Source: Fimivicinus intestinavium (GTDB lineage: Bacteria > Bacillota > Clostridia > Oscillospirales > Acutalibacteraceae). Taken from it: a stretch of DNA of 23,749 nucleotides. The DNA lies in contig DVKY01000010.1 in NCBI GenBank assembly GCA_018715765.1, positions 1 through 23,749 of the forward strand. The letters are read 5' to 3'. A model generated the notes under the pieces. It saw only the letters and a list, made by a program, of their open reading frames with translations, made no database searches and was not told the origin of the DNA. The position numbers and the translations under genes were made by a program. Shown here one piece after another: positions 14,764-22,755 of the stretch (within the stretch, counting starts at the first letter, position 1; each line of letters starts with the position of its first letter).

Positions 14764-17157
14764 GTGCTGTATCCTGCTCATCTTGAGAAAAGTGACAAGG
14801 GGGATTGGTATATACAAACAGTAGAAGAGCATTGTCAAAGCAGTGCTCACATCGCACGCTCTATCGCTCCCAACGGGTTAAAAGCGCTCTGCTATCTGGC
14901 GGCTCTGCTGCATGATATGGGGAAATATACAGAGGACTTCAAAGGATATATTACCGCAGCAGCTGAAGGAAAGCCAGTTGCTCGAGGCAGCGTCAACCAC
15001 ACCTTCACCGGGGCAAGATTTGCGATGGAACAATGGCATCAAAGCCCTGGCCAAACATTGCGAAACATGACGGCTGAAATCTTGGCCTTTGCAGTTGGTT
15101 CGCATCATGGGCAATTTGATTGCCTCTCCCCAGAGGGAGCGGATGGATTTCTGCACCGAATCCAAAAGGAGGGCATCGGTTATCAAGAAGCCAAAAGGAA
15201 TTTTCTCAATAATTGTGTTTCTCTTGAAACATTGGATCGTCTATTTGAAGACGCGGTGCTGGAAATTGAGGCAATGCAAAAACGGCTGAGCCCCTGCTCT
15301 AAGGATGCAGAGGAAATGCTGTTTTATTTTGCAATGCTTGCCCGCATGGTGTTATCCTCCGTGATCGAAGGAGATCGAGCAGATACAGCGGCCTTTGAGC
15401 AGCACCGCTCCGCCATTCGGGGCGGCAGCGATTCTTTCAGCGATTGGGCCACACTGCTTGCTCGTGTTGAGGCAAAGCTTCTATCCCTCCCCGCCAGCAC
15501 AGCGATCAACCGGGCTCGGCGCTGCATTTCAGATCTCTGCCGAAAAGCTGCTGGCCGCGGCGGGATATTCCGCTTGAGCGTTCCAACCGGAGGGGGAAAA
15601 ACGCTGACAGCGCTGCGCTATGCATTGGCCTGCGCTTGTAAAACTCATAAGGAACGGATTTTTTTCGTCATTCCCCTGCTCAGCATCCTAGAGCAGAACG
15701 CCAAATCCATCCGCGCCTACATTTCGGAGGATGCACTCATTCTGGAGCATCACTCCAATGTTATCCGGGAAAAGGAGGGAGAATATGAGGGCGAACTAAA
15801 CCCGGCTGAGCTGCTGCTAGAAAACTGGCGCGCACCCATTGTGATCACTACGCTTGTCCAACTGCTCAATACGCTCTTTGCCGGCAAGACCTCCTGCATC
15901 CGGCGCATGTCTGCTTTGGCAAACAGTGTGCTCATAATCGATGAAGTGCAGTCTGTCCCGCGTTCTATGCTGTCACAATTCAATTTGGCAATTAATTTTT
16001 TGGCTAAGTTCTGTGGTGCAACGGTTGTGCTCTGCTCTGCGACGCAGCCCTGCTTGGAGGAAGTAAAACACGGCCTTCAGTATGCGCCTGAGCCGGAGTT
16101 AGTCCCTTATGACCAAGCGCTCTGGTCCGTGTTCCGGCGGACAGAAGTAAAAGATCTGCGCCGCCAAGGAGGTTACACGATTGAGGAGCTCGCCGGTTTT
16201 GCGGAGGAATGTCAGGCCGCTAACCGCAGCGTACTGCTCATTTGCAACACAAAAGCGGAAGCGAGGAAGATGTTTAAGGCTCTGAGGCAGTGCTCTCAAG
16301 CGCCTCTGTTTCACCTCTCTACCTCTATGTGTATGGAGCATCGGGAAGCCACATTGGCCCATATCAATCGCGCCCTTCTGGAGAAGAAAGGATTGATATG
16401 TGTATCCACCCAGCTGGTAGAGGCCGGCGTGGATTTTTCTTTCGGGTGTGTCATTCGCGTTTGTGCAGGGCTAGATAATATTGTACAGGCCGCCGGGCGC
16501 TGCAATCGCAGCGGCGAATTTGCAAAAATCTGCCCCGTTTATATTGCCAATATCCGCGGAGAGGACCTCAGCCGCCTGCCGGAAATCCGCCAGGCACAGC
16601 AAGCGGCAGAGTCCACTTTGCTGCGTTACCACCAAAATCCAGCCATCTTTGAAAACGATCTTACCGGGGCAACAGCCATTCACACCTATTATCGGGATCT
16701 CTATTGTGAAATGGCGCAGGAAAGCCAGGATTATCCGCTGCCCGCCTTGAAAACCTCGATGTTTCAGCTACTGTCCCGGAATCGGGAGGGCAGAAGCCAT
16801 TGCCCAACACAAGACCGCTATCTGCTCGGTCAGGCCTTTCGCACCGCAGGGGAGCAATTTCAAATTTTTCAAGACGACACGATGGATGTTATCGTGCCCT
16901 ATAAAAAGGGGCAAGAGCTTATCACGCAGTTAAACGGGGCATCCGCCATGTGGGATCTTGACTACCGCAAAGGCCTGCTGCGGGAAGTCGCACGCTTCAC
17001 CGTCTCCCTTTATGAACACGAATATAGGAAGCTACTGGACACCGGAGGAATTTTTACAATCTGCGGCGGTGAAGTATTGGCCCTGCGCTCTGAATTTTAT
17101 GCTCAGGAAACCGGATTCCGAATAGACGGAGTCCTAAATCCATATCTGGAGGTGTGA
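14764..17157 (+). CDS. cas3: CRISPR-associated nuclease/helicase Cas3 (type I-C)
   Basis: Cas3 is recruited to the Cascade R-loop and degrades target DNA as an ATP-driven 3'–5' helicase with an HD nuclease. The 797-residue protein begins with the HD domain: H23, H50-D51 with K54 (LLHDMGK), H79 and H114-H115 (SHHGQFD). Helicase motifs follow: Walker A PTGGGKT at 274–280, DEVQ at 393–396 (the DExx box), SAT at 425–427, a VSTQLVEAGVD motif V and QAAGRCNR at 575–582 (motif VI). The length and single-chain HD–helicase order are normal. GTG at 14764 is the likely start, six bases after AGGAGG; an open frame back to 14698 overlaps the promoter. It is the first gene of the cas operon. Confidence 0.96.
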   Translation: MLYPAHLEKSDKGDWYIQTVEEHCQSSAHIARSIAPNGLKALCYLAALLHDMGKYTEDFKGYITAAAEGKPVARGSVNHTFTGARFAMEQWHQSPGQTLRNMTAEILAFAVGSHHGQFDCLSPEGADGFLHRIQKEGIGYQEAKRNFLNNCVSLETLDRLFEDAVLEIEAMQKRLSPCSKDAEEMLFYFAMLARMVLSSVIEGDRADTAAFEQHRSAIRGGSDSFSDWATLLARVEAKLLSLPASTAINRARRCISDLCRKAAGRGGIFRLSVPTGGGKTLTALRYALACACKTHKERIFFVIPLLSILEQNAKSIRAYISEDALILEHHSNVIREKEGEYEGELNPAELLLENWRAPIVITTLVQLLNTLFAGKTSCIRRMSALANSVLIIDEVQSVPRSMLSQFNLAINFLAKFCGATVVLCSATQPCLEEVKHGLQYAPEPELVPYDQALWSVFRRTEVKDLRRQGGYTIEELAGFAEECQAANRSVLLICNTKAEARKMFKALRQCSQAPLFHLSTSMCMEHREATLAHINRALLEKKGLICVSTQLVEAGVDFSFGCVIRVCAGLDNIVQAAGRCNRSGEFAKICPVYIANIRGEDLSRLPEIRQAQQAAESTLLRYHQNPAIFENDLTGATAIHTYYRDLYCEMAQESQDYPLPALKTSMFQLLSRNREGRSHCPTQDRYLLGQAFRTAGEQFQIFQDDTMDVIVPYKKGQELITQLNGASAMWDLDYRKGLLREVARFTVSLYEHEYRKLLDTGGIFTICGGEVLALRSEFYAQETGFRIDGVLNPYLEV

Positions 17158-17164
17158 TATCACA

Positions 17165-17893
17165 TTGCATATTAGAAACACAGTGGAGTTTGAAGTGACT
17201 GGCGATTACGCCCTCTTTGCCGACCCGATTATGCGCATTGGCGGCGAAAAATGCACGCTGCAAATTCCTACCTATGAGGCATTGAAGGGTATTCTTTCTT
17301 CTGTATACTGGAAGCCTACTCTCGTTTGGTATATCGATGCCGTTCGTATTATGAACCCGATTCAGACTCAGGTGAAAGGGATACGTCCGATTAAATACAG
17401 CAGCGGGCAAAACGACCTCGCATTTTATAACTATCTTTACAACTGCCGCTATCAGGTGCGCGCTCATTTTGAATGGAATGAACACCGGCCGGAGCTGTCA
17501 TCTGACCGCAACGAGCATAAGCACCATAATATTGCCCGCCGAATGATTGAGCGCGGCGGGCGGCGGGATATTTTTCTTGGCACGCGAGAATGCCAGGGCT
17601 ATGTAACCCCCTGCACATTCGGCGAGGGAAAGGGGCACTATGACGATACCCCAGAGCTGGCTTTCGGGCTAATGTATCATGGCATTACCTACGCAGATGA
17701 GGCTCACTCGGAAGAGACACAGGGGCATATGAGCATCCGCTTTTGGTATCCGGTTATGAAGCATGGCATCATTGAATTTCCTCGCCCGGAGCAATGCGAA
17801 ATCATCCAGCCAGTAAGAGAAATGCGTATAAAGCCCTTTGGGGTAGGGCTTGGGAATTTTCAACCTGTGGACATGTTGGAGGAGGGTGAGTAA
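17165..17893 (+). CDS. cas5c: Cas5c (Cas5d), pre-crRNA endoribonuclease and Cascade subunit
   Basis: In type I-C, which lacks Cas6, Cas5c cuts pre-crRNA at the base of each repeat hairpin and stays on the 5' handle as a Cascade subunit. The 242-residue protein opens with the RAMP strand VEFEVTGDYALFADPIMR. It retains residues corresponding to the catalytic Tyr/Lys/His of the studied Bacillus halodurans enzyme: Y48 (in SVYWKP) and K119-H120 (EHKHHNIA). A glycine-rich RAMP loop appears as FGVGLGNF near the C terminus. The start is TTG at 17165, about ten bases after GGAGGTG, which lies at the end of cas3; no ATG is better placed. The gap to cas3 is seven bases, and the stop directly abuts the cas8c ATG. 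Confidence 0.95.
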   Translation: MHIRNTVEFEVTGDYALFADPIMRIGGEKCTLQIPTYEALKGILSSVYWKPTLVWYIDAVRIMNPIQTQVKGIRPIKYSSGQNDLAFYNYLYNCRYQVRAHFEWNEHRPELSSDRNEHKHHNIARRMIERGGRRDIFLGTRECQGYVTPCTFGEGKGHYDDTPELAFGLMYHGITYADEAHSEETQGHMSIRFWYPVMKHGIIEFPRPEQCEIIQPVREMRIKPFGVGLGNFQPVDMLEEGE

Positions 17894-19777
17894 ATGGGCA
17901 TTCTGCAAGCAGCTTACCGCACCTATGAAACATATGCCCACCGCGCGGGCGTTATCATCGAAGGGGAAAAAGAGCCTCTGGCTCCCCTTTCTCATGTGAT
18001 CACGAATGCAAAGATTGAGATCACCCTCTCGCAAGAAGGGATATTTCAAAGCGCCGTTGAAGTGCCAAAGGAAGAAAGTAAAACGCTGATTCCCGCTACC
18101 ATCGAATCCGCTGGCCGTGTTGGAACAAACGTCACAGCACACCCGCTCTGTGACCAGCTGCAATACCTGGCCCCCTATGGTGGAGATAAATTTGAAAACT
18201 ATCTTGCCCAGCTGCGGCAATGGGCCGCGTCCCCATTTTCTCACCCGATCGTACAAGCCGTTTTACAATATGCTCAAAAGGGAACCATCGTTCAAGATCT
18301 CGCGGCATCCGGCCTCATCACACTGAAGAAAACAGATGCTCCAGCAAAAGGCGGCGTTCCAGAAGGAGCGTATGATAAATACCTTGTGCGCTGGCGCGTC
18401 ATCCCGGGCCGCCAATCTGCCTGCTGGCAAAATATCGAGCTTTTTGATTGCTTCATCCGGTTTTATGCCGCCGCGCTTGCACAGGGCCCGCGCGGTTTTT
18501 GCTCGATCTCCGGGCAAGAGGATACCATCTGCAAGATGCATCCAAAGGGCGCCGCCCCATCTAGCCCAAATGCGAAACTGATTTCCGCAAACGATAGTGC
18601 AAATTTCACTTATCGCGGGCGCTTCACACAGGCCGATCAAGCCCTCAGCGTTGGGTACATCGCTTCCCAAAAAGCGCACAGCGCCCTACGCTGGGTTGCT
18701 GCAAATCAGGGCGTTGTCTGGGGCAAGCGCACATTCCTGTGCTGGAATCCGGAAGGCAAGCCGGTGCCGTTCTTCGATGCGCTTGGTTTTCCCGCAGAGG
18801 CCAAGCGTGATTTTGTCAGCTACCAAAACCAGCTGCAGCAAACATTGCAGGGCTATCGAAATCTATTAAAACCAGAGGATGATGTGATAATCGCCGTGTT
18901 GGATGCCGCTACATCCGGGCGCTTGAGCGTCACGTATTATAACGAGCTCAAAAGCTCCGATTTTCTACAACGGATCGAGCGCTGGTATACCACCTGCTGC
19001 TGGGATTACCGTCCACGTGGCACGCATTCACGTAACACGCATTCATATGGCATTCAATCCCCCACGATTTACCGTATTGTATCTTGTGCCTACGGCATAC
19101 AACATGGAGAAAAATTAGAAACCGATCCCAAACTAATGCGGGAGCAGGCGCAGCAAGTGCTGAGCTGCCTGGTAGAGTGCCGACCGATTCCAGAAGCATT
19201 GTGCCGTGCGTTGGTAGTGCGCGCCGGTATGCCGTCCGCTTATACTCCTGAAAATTGGGAAGCAATTCTCGCCACCACCTGCGCATTGATTCGGAAAAAG
19301 CGAAACGACTTTGCAAAGGCTGCCAGAGAGAATTCTAATATCACACAATCAATAAACAGCAAGGAGGAATGGACATTGTCGCTGGATACATTCAATCGAG
19401 ACCGCAGCTACTTATTCGGCCGCTGGCTAGCGGTAATGGAACAGGTGGAGCGCAGCACATACGACAATGAGGAAAAACGGGAGCCCAACGCCATCCGAAT
19501 GCAGCCGGTTTTTACCCGGCGGCCGCTTTATGCGATGCGCATTCTTTCCGATCAGCTCATCCCCTATTTTGAGCGGCTCACTCCGGGGCGTCGCGTGTAT
19601 TTCCGCAGGATCATTGAAGAAATCGCAAACCTGCTCAGCATGGAAGACCCTAATTTAGAGCAGCCGCTGGAGGACACCTATCTGCTCGGCTATTACCATC
19701 AGCGCTCTGCGCTAACCCAAAAGAAAAAGGAAGAAAACGAAACGGAGGAAGAACAGAATGAGCGCACTAAAAAATAA
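17894..19777 (+). CDS. cas8c: Cas8c (Csd1), large subunit of type I-C Cascade
   Basis: Cas8c recognises the PAM and helps recruit Cas3. The 627-residue product is a typical Csd1: an N-terminal region with AHPLCDQLQYLAPYGGDKFENYLAQ-like conserved text (residues about 76–100), a central part with LRWVAANQG and WNPEGKPVPFF, and an acidic, lysine-rich tail (KKKEENETEEEQNERTKK). The C-terminal 133 residues contain the helical bundle that is also made separately as Cas11c. ATG at 17894 follows GGAGGAGGGTG at the end of cas5c. The 3' end overlaps cas7c by 20 bp, so translation of cas7c starts within cas8c. Confidence 0.95.
   Translation: MGILQAAYRTYETYAHRAGVIIEGEKEPLAPLSHVITNAKIEITLSQEGIFQSAVEVPKEESKTLIPATIESAGRVGTNVTAHPLCDQLQYLAPYGGDKFENYLAQLRQWAASPFSHPIVQAVLQYAQKGTIVQDLAASGLITLKKTDAPAKGGVPEGAYDKYLVRWRVIPGRQSACWQNIELFDCFIRFYAAALAQGPRGFCSISGQEDTICKMHPKGAAPSSPNAKLISANDSANFTYRGRFTQADQALSVGYIASQKAHSALRWVAANQGVVWGKRTFLCWNPEGKPVPFFDALGFPAEAKRDFVSYQNQLQQTLQGYRNLLKPEDDVIIAVLDAATSGRLSVTYYNELKSSDFLQRIERWYTTCCWDYRPRGTHSRNTHSYGIQSPTIYRIVSCAYGIQHGEKLETDPKLMREQAQQVLSCLVECRPIPEALCRALVVRAGMPSAYTPENWEAILATTCALIRKKRNDFAKAARENSNITQSINSKEEWTLSLDTFNRDRSYLFGRWLAVMEQVERSTYDNEEKREPNAIRMQPVFTRRPLYAMRILSDQLIPYFERLTPGRRVYFRRIIEEIANLLSMEDPNLEQPLEDTYLLGYYHQRSALTQKKKEENETEEEQNERTKK
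19376..19777 (+). CDS. cas11c: Cas11c small subunit, internal start within cas8c
   Basis: Inside cas8c, in frame at codon 495, TTG at 19376 lies eight bases after a perfect AAGGAGG (19361–19367). That is as good as any ribosome binding site of the operon. Translation from there gives 133 residues starting SLDTFNRDRSYLFGRWLAVMEQVER, a helical C-terminal domain. Internal translation of the small subunit from within the large-subunit gene is established for type I-C. The length and position fit that case. The nearby ATG at 19369 is out of frame and only one base from the ribosome binding site, so TTG is preferred. Two or more copies would line the inner belly of Cascade and stabilise the non-target strand. 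Confidence 0.75.
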   Translation: MSLDTFNRDRSYLFGRWLAVMEQVERSTYDNEEKREPNAIRMQPVFTRRPLYAMRILSDQLIPYFERLTPGRRVYFRRIIEEIANLLSMEDPNLEQPLEDTYLLGYYHQRSALTQKKKEENETEEEQNERTKK

Positions 19778-20603
19778 GATTGATTTTGCCGCACTGATTT
19801 CGGTTACGATGGCCAACCCCAACGGCGATCCGCTCAACGGAAATCGCCCGCGAACCAACTATGAGGGCTATGGAGAAATCTCCGATGTCTGCATTAAGCG
19901 CAAGTTCCGCAATCGGATGCAGGATCTGGGCCACCCCATTTTTGTGCAATCGGATGACCGTTGTGACGATGGCTTTACCAGCTTGAGTGAACGCGCTAAA
20001 AAATCACTGGAGAAAACCAAGAATCGTGATTCCTATGCCCGCGCAGCCTGTGAAAAATGGATGGATGTGCGCAGCTTCGGTCAAGTATTTGCTTTTAAGG
20101 GGAATCAGGCGGATGGCGTATCCATCGGTATTCGCGGGCCTGTTTCGATCCACCAAGCTGTCAGCCTTTCTCCTGTGGAAGCCTTATCCATGCAGATTAC
20201 AAAAAGTGTAAACGGCGAGCCTTCCGAAAAGCGCAGTTCAGACACAATGGGCTCAAAGCATCTAATCCGTTATGGCCTTTATCTCATCAAAGGGTCCATC
20301 AATGTCCAGCTTGCTCAAAAGACCGGATTCAGCGAAGCGGATGCGCAGGTAATCAAAGAAGCTCTGCGCACGCTATTCCAAAACGACGCCTCCTCCGCGC
20401 GGCCAGAAGGTTCTATGGAAGTCTATAAAGTCTATTGGTGGGAACATAACTGTCCCAGCGGGCAATATTCTTCTGCAAAAGTACACCGTTCGCTGCACGT
20501 CAAATTAAAAGAAGCGGGGACGATGCCAACCTGCCCGGAGGATTACGAAATCACGTTGGACGAACTGCCAGGGCTGTGCTGCGAGGTTATCGATGGAATA
20601 TAA
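19758..20603 (+). CDS. cas7c: Cas7c (Csd2), Cascade backbone subunit
   Basis: Cas7c polymerises along the crRNA spacer to form the Cascade backbone. The 281-residue product shows the Cas7/Csd2 opening FAALISVTMANPNGDPLNGNRPR, followed by the conserved DVCIKRKFRNRMQ helix. Further on are VRSFGQVFAFKG and IGIRGPVSIHQAVSLSPV, a RAMP core, and SDTMGSKHLIRYGLYLIKG. ATG at 19758 follows GGAGG by eight bases within the cas8c end. It overlaps cas4 by 11 bp. Confidence 0.96.
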   Translation: MSALKNKIDFAALISVTMANPNGDPLNGNRPRTNYEGYGEISDVCIKRKFRNRMQDLGHPIFVQSDDRCDDGFTSLSERAKKSLEKTKNRDSYARAACEKWMDVRSFGQVFAFKGNQADGVSIGIRGPVSIHQAVSLSPVEALSMQITKSVNGEPSEKRSSDTMGSKHLIRYGLYLIKGSINVQLAQKTGFSEADAQVIKEALRTLFQNDASSARPEGSMEVYKVYWWEHNCPSGQYSSAKVHRSLHVKLKEAGTMPTCPEDYEITLDELPGLCCEVIDGI

Positions 20604-21255
20604 AGAGGAAGATTATTTGCAGCTTTCCGGCTTACAGCATTTTAAATTCTGCCGCAGGCGTTGGGCACTCATCCACATTGAAAACCTGTGGGCAGAGAAT
20701 TTCCGCACAGTAGACGGCGCCCTGATGCACCAGCACGCACATGACAAAGGCTTCCGTGAAAGCCGGGGCGATCTGCTCATCACACGCAGAATGCACGTTT
20801 TCTCATCAACTCTAGGAGTATCTGGCGAGTGTGATGTGCTGGAATTCCATCAAGATCCAGCCGGTATCCCATTGCCTCAAAAAGAGGGTTTGTGGCTCCC
20901 CTATCCGGTAGAATACAAGCGTGGGCGGCCAAACGAGCGCAGCGGAGACGCTCTCCAGCTCTGCGGCCAGGCCATGTGCCTGGAGGAGATGCTTTGCTGC
21001 TCCATCCCGGAGGGGGCGCTCTTTTACGGCGAAACACGCCGCCGGGCCGCCGTCCCGTTTACGCAGGAGCTGCGCGAGCAGGTGCGTTCCTGTTTGGAAG
21101 AGATGCATCAGCTCTATCAAAGAGGCTATACGCCCAAGGTCAGGCGGACCAAATCCTGCAACGCCTGTTCGCTCAAGGAGCTTTGCCTGCCCGGGCTGGA
21201 GCGGGCGGGCAAAGCATCCGGCTATCTTGCCAAAGCGCTGGAGGAGATCACATGA
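20593..21255 (+). CDS. cas4: Cas4 RecB-family exonuclease with Fe-S cluster
   Basis: Cas4 trims prespacers and sets PAM-dependent orientation during acquisition, working with Cas1. The 220-residue protein has the four cysteines of a 4Fe-4S cluster: C20 (FKFCRRRW) and C189, C192, C198 (SCNACSLKELC). The RecB-type nuclease residues are present: histidine(s) H46/H48, D81 (GECDVLEF), E107 and K109 (PVEYKRG), then the QLCGQAMCLEEM helix. It appears intact. The ATG is within the cas7c end and the stop overlaps the cas1 ATG by 4 bp (ATGA). Confidence 0.95.
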   Translation: MEYKEEDYLQLSGLQHFKFCRRRWALIHIENLWAENFRTVDGALMHQHAHDKGFRESRGDLLITRRMHVFSSTLGVSGECDVLEFHQDPAGIPLPQKEGLWLPYPVEYKRGRPNERSGDALQLCGQAMCLEEMLCCSIPEGALFYGETRRRAAVPFTQELREQVRSCLEEMHQLYQRGYTPKVRRTKSCNACSLKELCLPGLERAGKASGYLAKALEEIT

Positions 21256-22283
21256 AACAGCTGCTGAACACACTCTTTGTCACCTCAGAGGATATCTACC
21301 TCTCGCTGGATGGCGAAAACGTCGTTGCCAACCGAGGCAAGGAAGCCGTCGCCCGCTACCCGCTTCACACCCTATCCGGGATTCTCTCCTTCTCCTATGC
21401 CGGCGCTTCTCCCGCACTGATGGGTGCGTGTGTTGAGCGGGGGATCGCGCTTTCCTTTTGCTCGCCAAGAGGGCGTTTCCTAGCCCGGGCATGTGGGGAA
21501 AGCAACGGAAACGTCCTGCTGCGGCGCACGCAATACCGCATTGCCGACAGCCCGGAGGAAAGCTGCCATATCGCTCGCTCCATGATTTTCGGGAAGCTGT
21601 ATAACACCCGGTGGAGCATTGATCGAACGCTTCGTGATCACAGCCTCCGCTTGGATGGCGACCATCTGCGCACGGCCAGCGGCACAATCAAAGAGCTGCT
21701 CCCCACTGTGCTGGAAGCAACCTCCCCAGATCGTCTCCGCGGGCTGGAGGGAGTTGGCGCCGCCGCCTATTTCGGTGTGTTTGACGATATGATTCTGGGC
21801 GCCAAAGAGCATTTCTTTTTTCGTGGCCGTAACCGCCGCCCGCCGCTTGATCCCGTCAACGCAATGCTTTCCTTTGCCTACAGCCTTTTGGCGTCTGACT
21901 GCGCCTCCGCGCTGGAAAGCGTTGGGCTGGATGCTTACGTGGGCTTTTTCCACCGCGACCGGCCAGGCCGCACCTCCTTGGCGCTGGATTTGATGGAGGA
22001 GCTGCGCCCGTGTATGGCTGACCGGTTCGTCCTAACCCTGATCAACAACCGGATGGTCAAAATGGATTTTTTTGAAAAGCGGGAGAGCGGCGCTGTCTTA
22101 CTAACCGGTGATGGCCGTAAGACCTTCCTGAAGCACTGGCAGGAAAAGAAAAAGGAGCAGCTGACGCACCCATACCTGAATGAAAAGCTCCCGTGGGGAA
22201 TGATCCCCTACATTCAGGCGCTGTTGCTTGCCCGATATCTGCGCGGAGATTTGGACGAATATCCGCCGTTTTTATGGAAGTGA
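21252..22283 (+). CDS. cas1: Cas1 integrase (type I-C)
   Basis: Cas1 with Cas2 integrates new spacers at the leader end of the array. The 343-residue protein has the catalytic metal ligands E166 (LRGLEGVGAA), H234 (GFFHRDRPGR) and D246/E249 (LALDLMEELRP), and the usual KMDFFEKRESGAVLL segment. The start at 21252 overlaps the cas4 stop and follows GAGGAGATC; the frame is open 120 codons further upstream only because it runs inside cas4, so that longer version is wrong. No fusion to Cas4 or a reverse transcriptase is present. Confidence 0.97.
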   Translation: MKQLLNTLFVTSEDIYLSLDGENVVANRGKEAVARYPLHTLSGILSFSYAGASPALMGACVERGIALSFCSPRGRFLARACGESNGNVLLRRTQYRIADSPEESCHIARSMIFGKLYNTRWSIDRTLRDHSLRLDGDHLRTASGTIKELLPTVLEATSPDRLRGLEGVGAAAYFGVFDDMILGAKEHFFFRGRNRRPPLDPVNAMLSFAYSLLASDCASALESVGLDAYVGFFHRDRPGRTSLALDLMEELRPCMADRFVLTLINNRMVKMDFFEKRESGAVLLTGDGRKTFLKHWQEKKKEQLTHPYLNEKLPWGMIPYIQALLLARYLRGDLDEYPPFLWK

Positions 22284-22289
22284 AAAATC

Positions 22290-22580
22290 ATGCTTGTGCT
22301 CATCACCTATGACGTCAATACGGAAACCGCCGCCGGCAGAAAGCGTCTGCGCCAGATTGCCAAACAATGCGTAAACTTTGGGCACCGTGTGCAGTGCTCT
22401 GTGTTTGAGTGCCTTCTGGACGCCGCCCAATGCCGCAGCCTGCAGTCAAAGCTCTGTTCTATCATGGATTCGGAAAAAGACAGCTTACGGTTTTATTATC
22501 TTGGAAATCGTTATGAGAATAAAATCGAATGCTTTGGCAGGAAGGACGACTACCGTCCAGAGGAAACACTGATGATTTGA
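22290..22580 (+). CDS. cas2: Cas2 (type I-C)
   Basis: Cas2 dimerises as the scaffold of the Cas1–Cas2 integration complex. The 96-residue protein starts with the ferredoxin-like strand MLVLITYDVNTE, with the conserved D8. It continues with FGHRVQCSVFECLLD and the second half strand LRFYYLGN, all typical. It starts six bases after cas1 with a weak ribosome binding site (GGAAGTG), so it is probably coupled to cas1. It is the last cas gene before the leader. Confidence 0.96.
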   Translation: MLVLITYDVNTETAAGRKRLRQIAKQCVNFGHRVQCSVFECLLDAAQCRSLQSKLCSIMDSEKDSLRFYYLGNRYENKIECFGRKDDYRPEETLMI

Positions 22581-22629
22581 ACCGGTGTGCGAAGGGGAAG
22601 CAAACAGATTTTCCCCAGCCGGTTCGCAC
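22579..22629 (+). other. Nested and competing hairpins at the end of cas2
   Basis: GGGGAA (22594–22599) pairs with TTCCCC (22611–22616). Around it, either GAACCGG (22579–22585) pairs with CCGGTTC (22619–22625) or GTGCGAA (22587–22593) pairs with TTCGCAC (22623–22629); the two outer stems share bases and exclude one another. No run of T follows, so it is not a clear terminator, but it may slow or end transcription between cas2 and the leader. Confidence 0.45.
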
Positions 22630-22755
22630 TGGAATAAAAAAGGAAAAATTCCCTATCGCTATTTTGATTTGAAGATTTTTTGACATTTGTCAAAACAACT
22701 GTTTCTTTTACTATATAAAAGAACATAAATCATTGTAATTTTATGTTCTTTTGCT
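22630..22755 (+). promoter_or_regulatory. CRISPR leader with array promoter and two perfect inverted repeats
   Basis: This AT-rich stretch directly precedes the first repeat. TTGACA-TT-TGTCAA (22680–22693) is a 14-bp palindrome apart from its centre. TTGTCA (22687–22692) with TACTAT (22709–22714), 16 bp apart, is a likely array promoter; a TATATA overlaps it at 22712. A second perfect inverted repeat of 13 bp (AAAAGAACATAAA at 22717–22729 and TTTATGTTCTTTT at 22740–22752) ends three bases before repeat 1. The orientation (cas2, leader, then repeats with GATTGAAAT at their right end) gives rightward crRNA synthesis. Confidence 0.75.

Noticed and set aside
17894..19777. A novel fused effector in the unusually acidic, lysine-rich C-terminal tail of Cas8c
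   Set aside because: The tail is only about 20 low-complexity residues that overlap the cas7c start; no extra domain is present.
20892..22283. A 463-aa version of Cas1
   Set aside because: The first 120 codons overlap cas4 in another frame; the real start is ATG 21252, which overlaps the cas4 stop and has a ribosome binding site.
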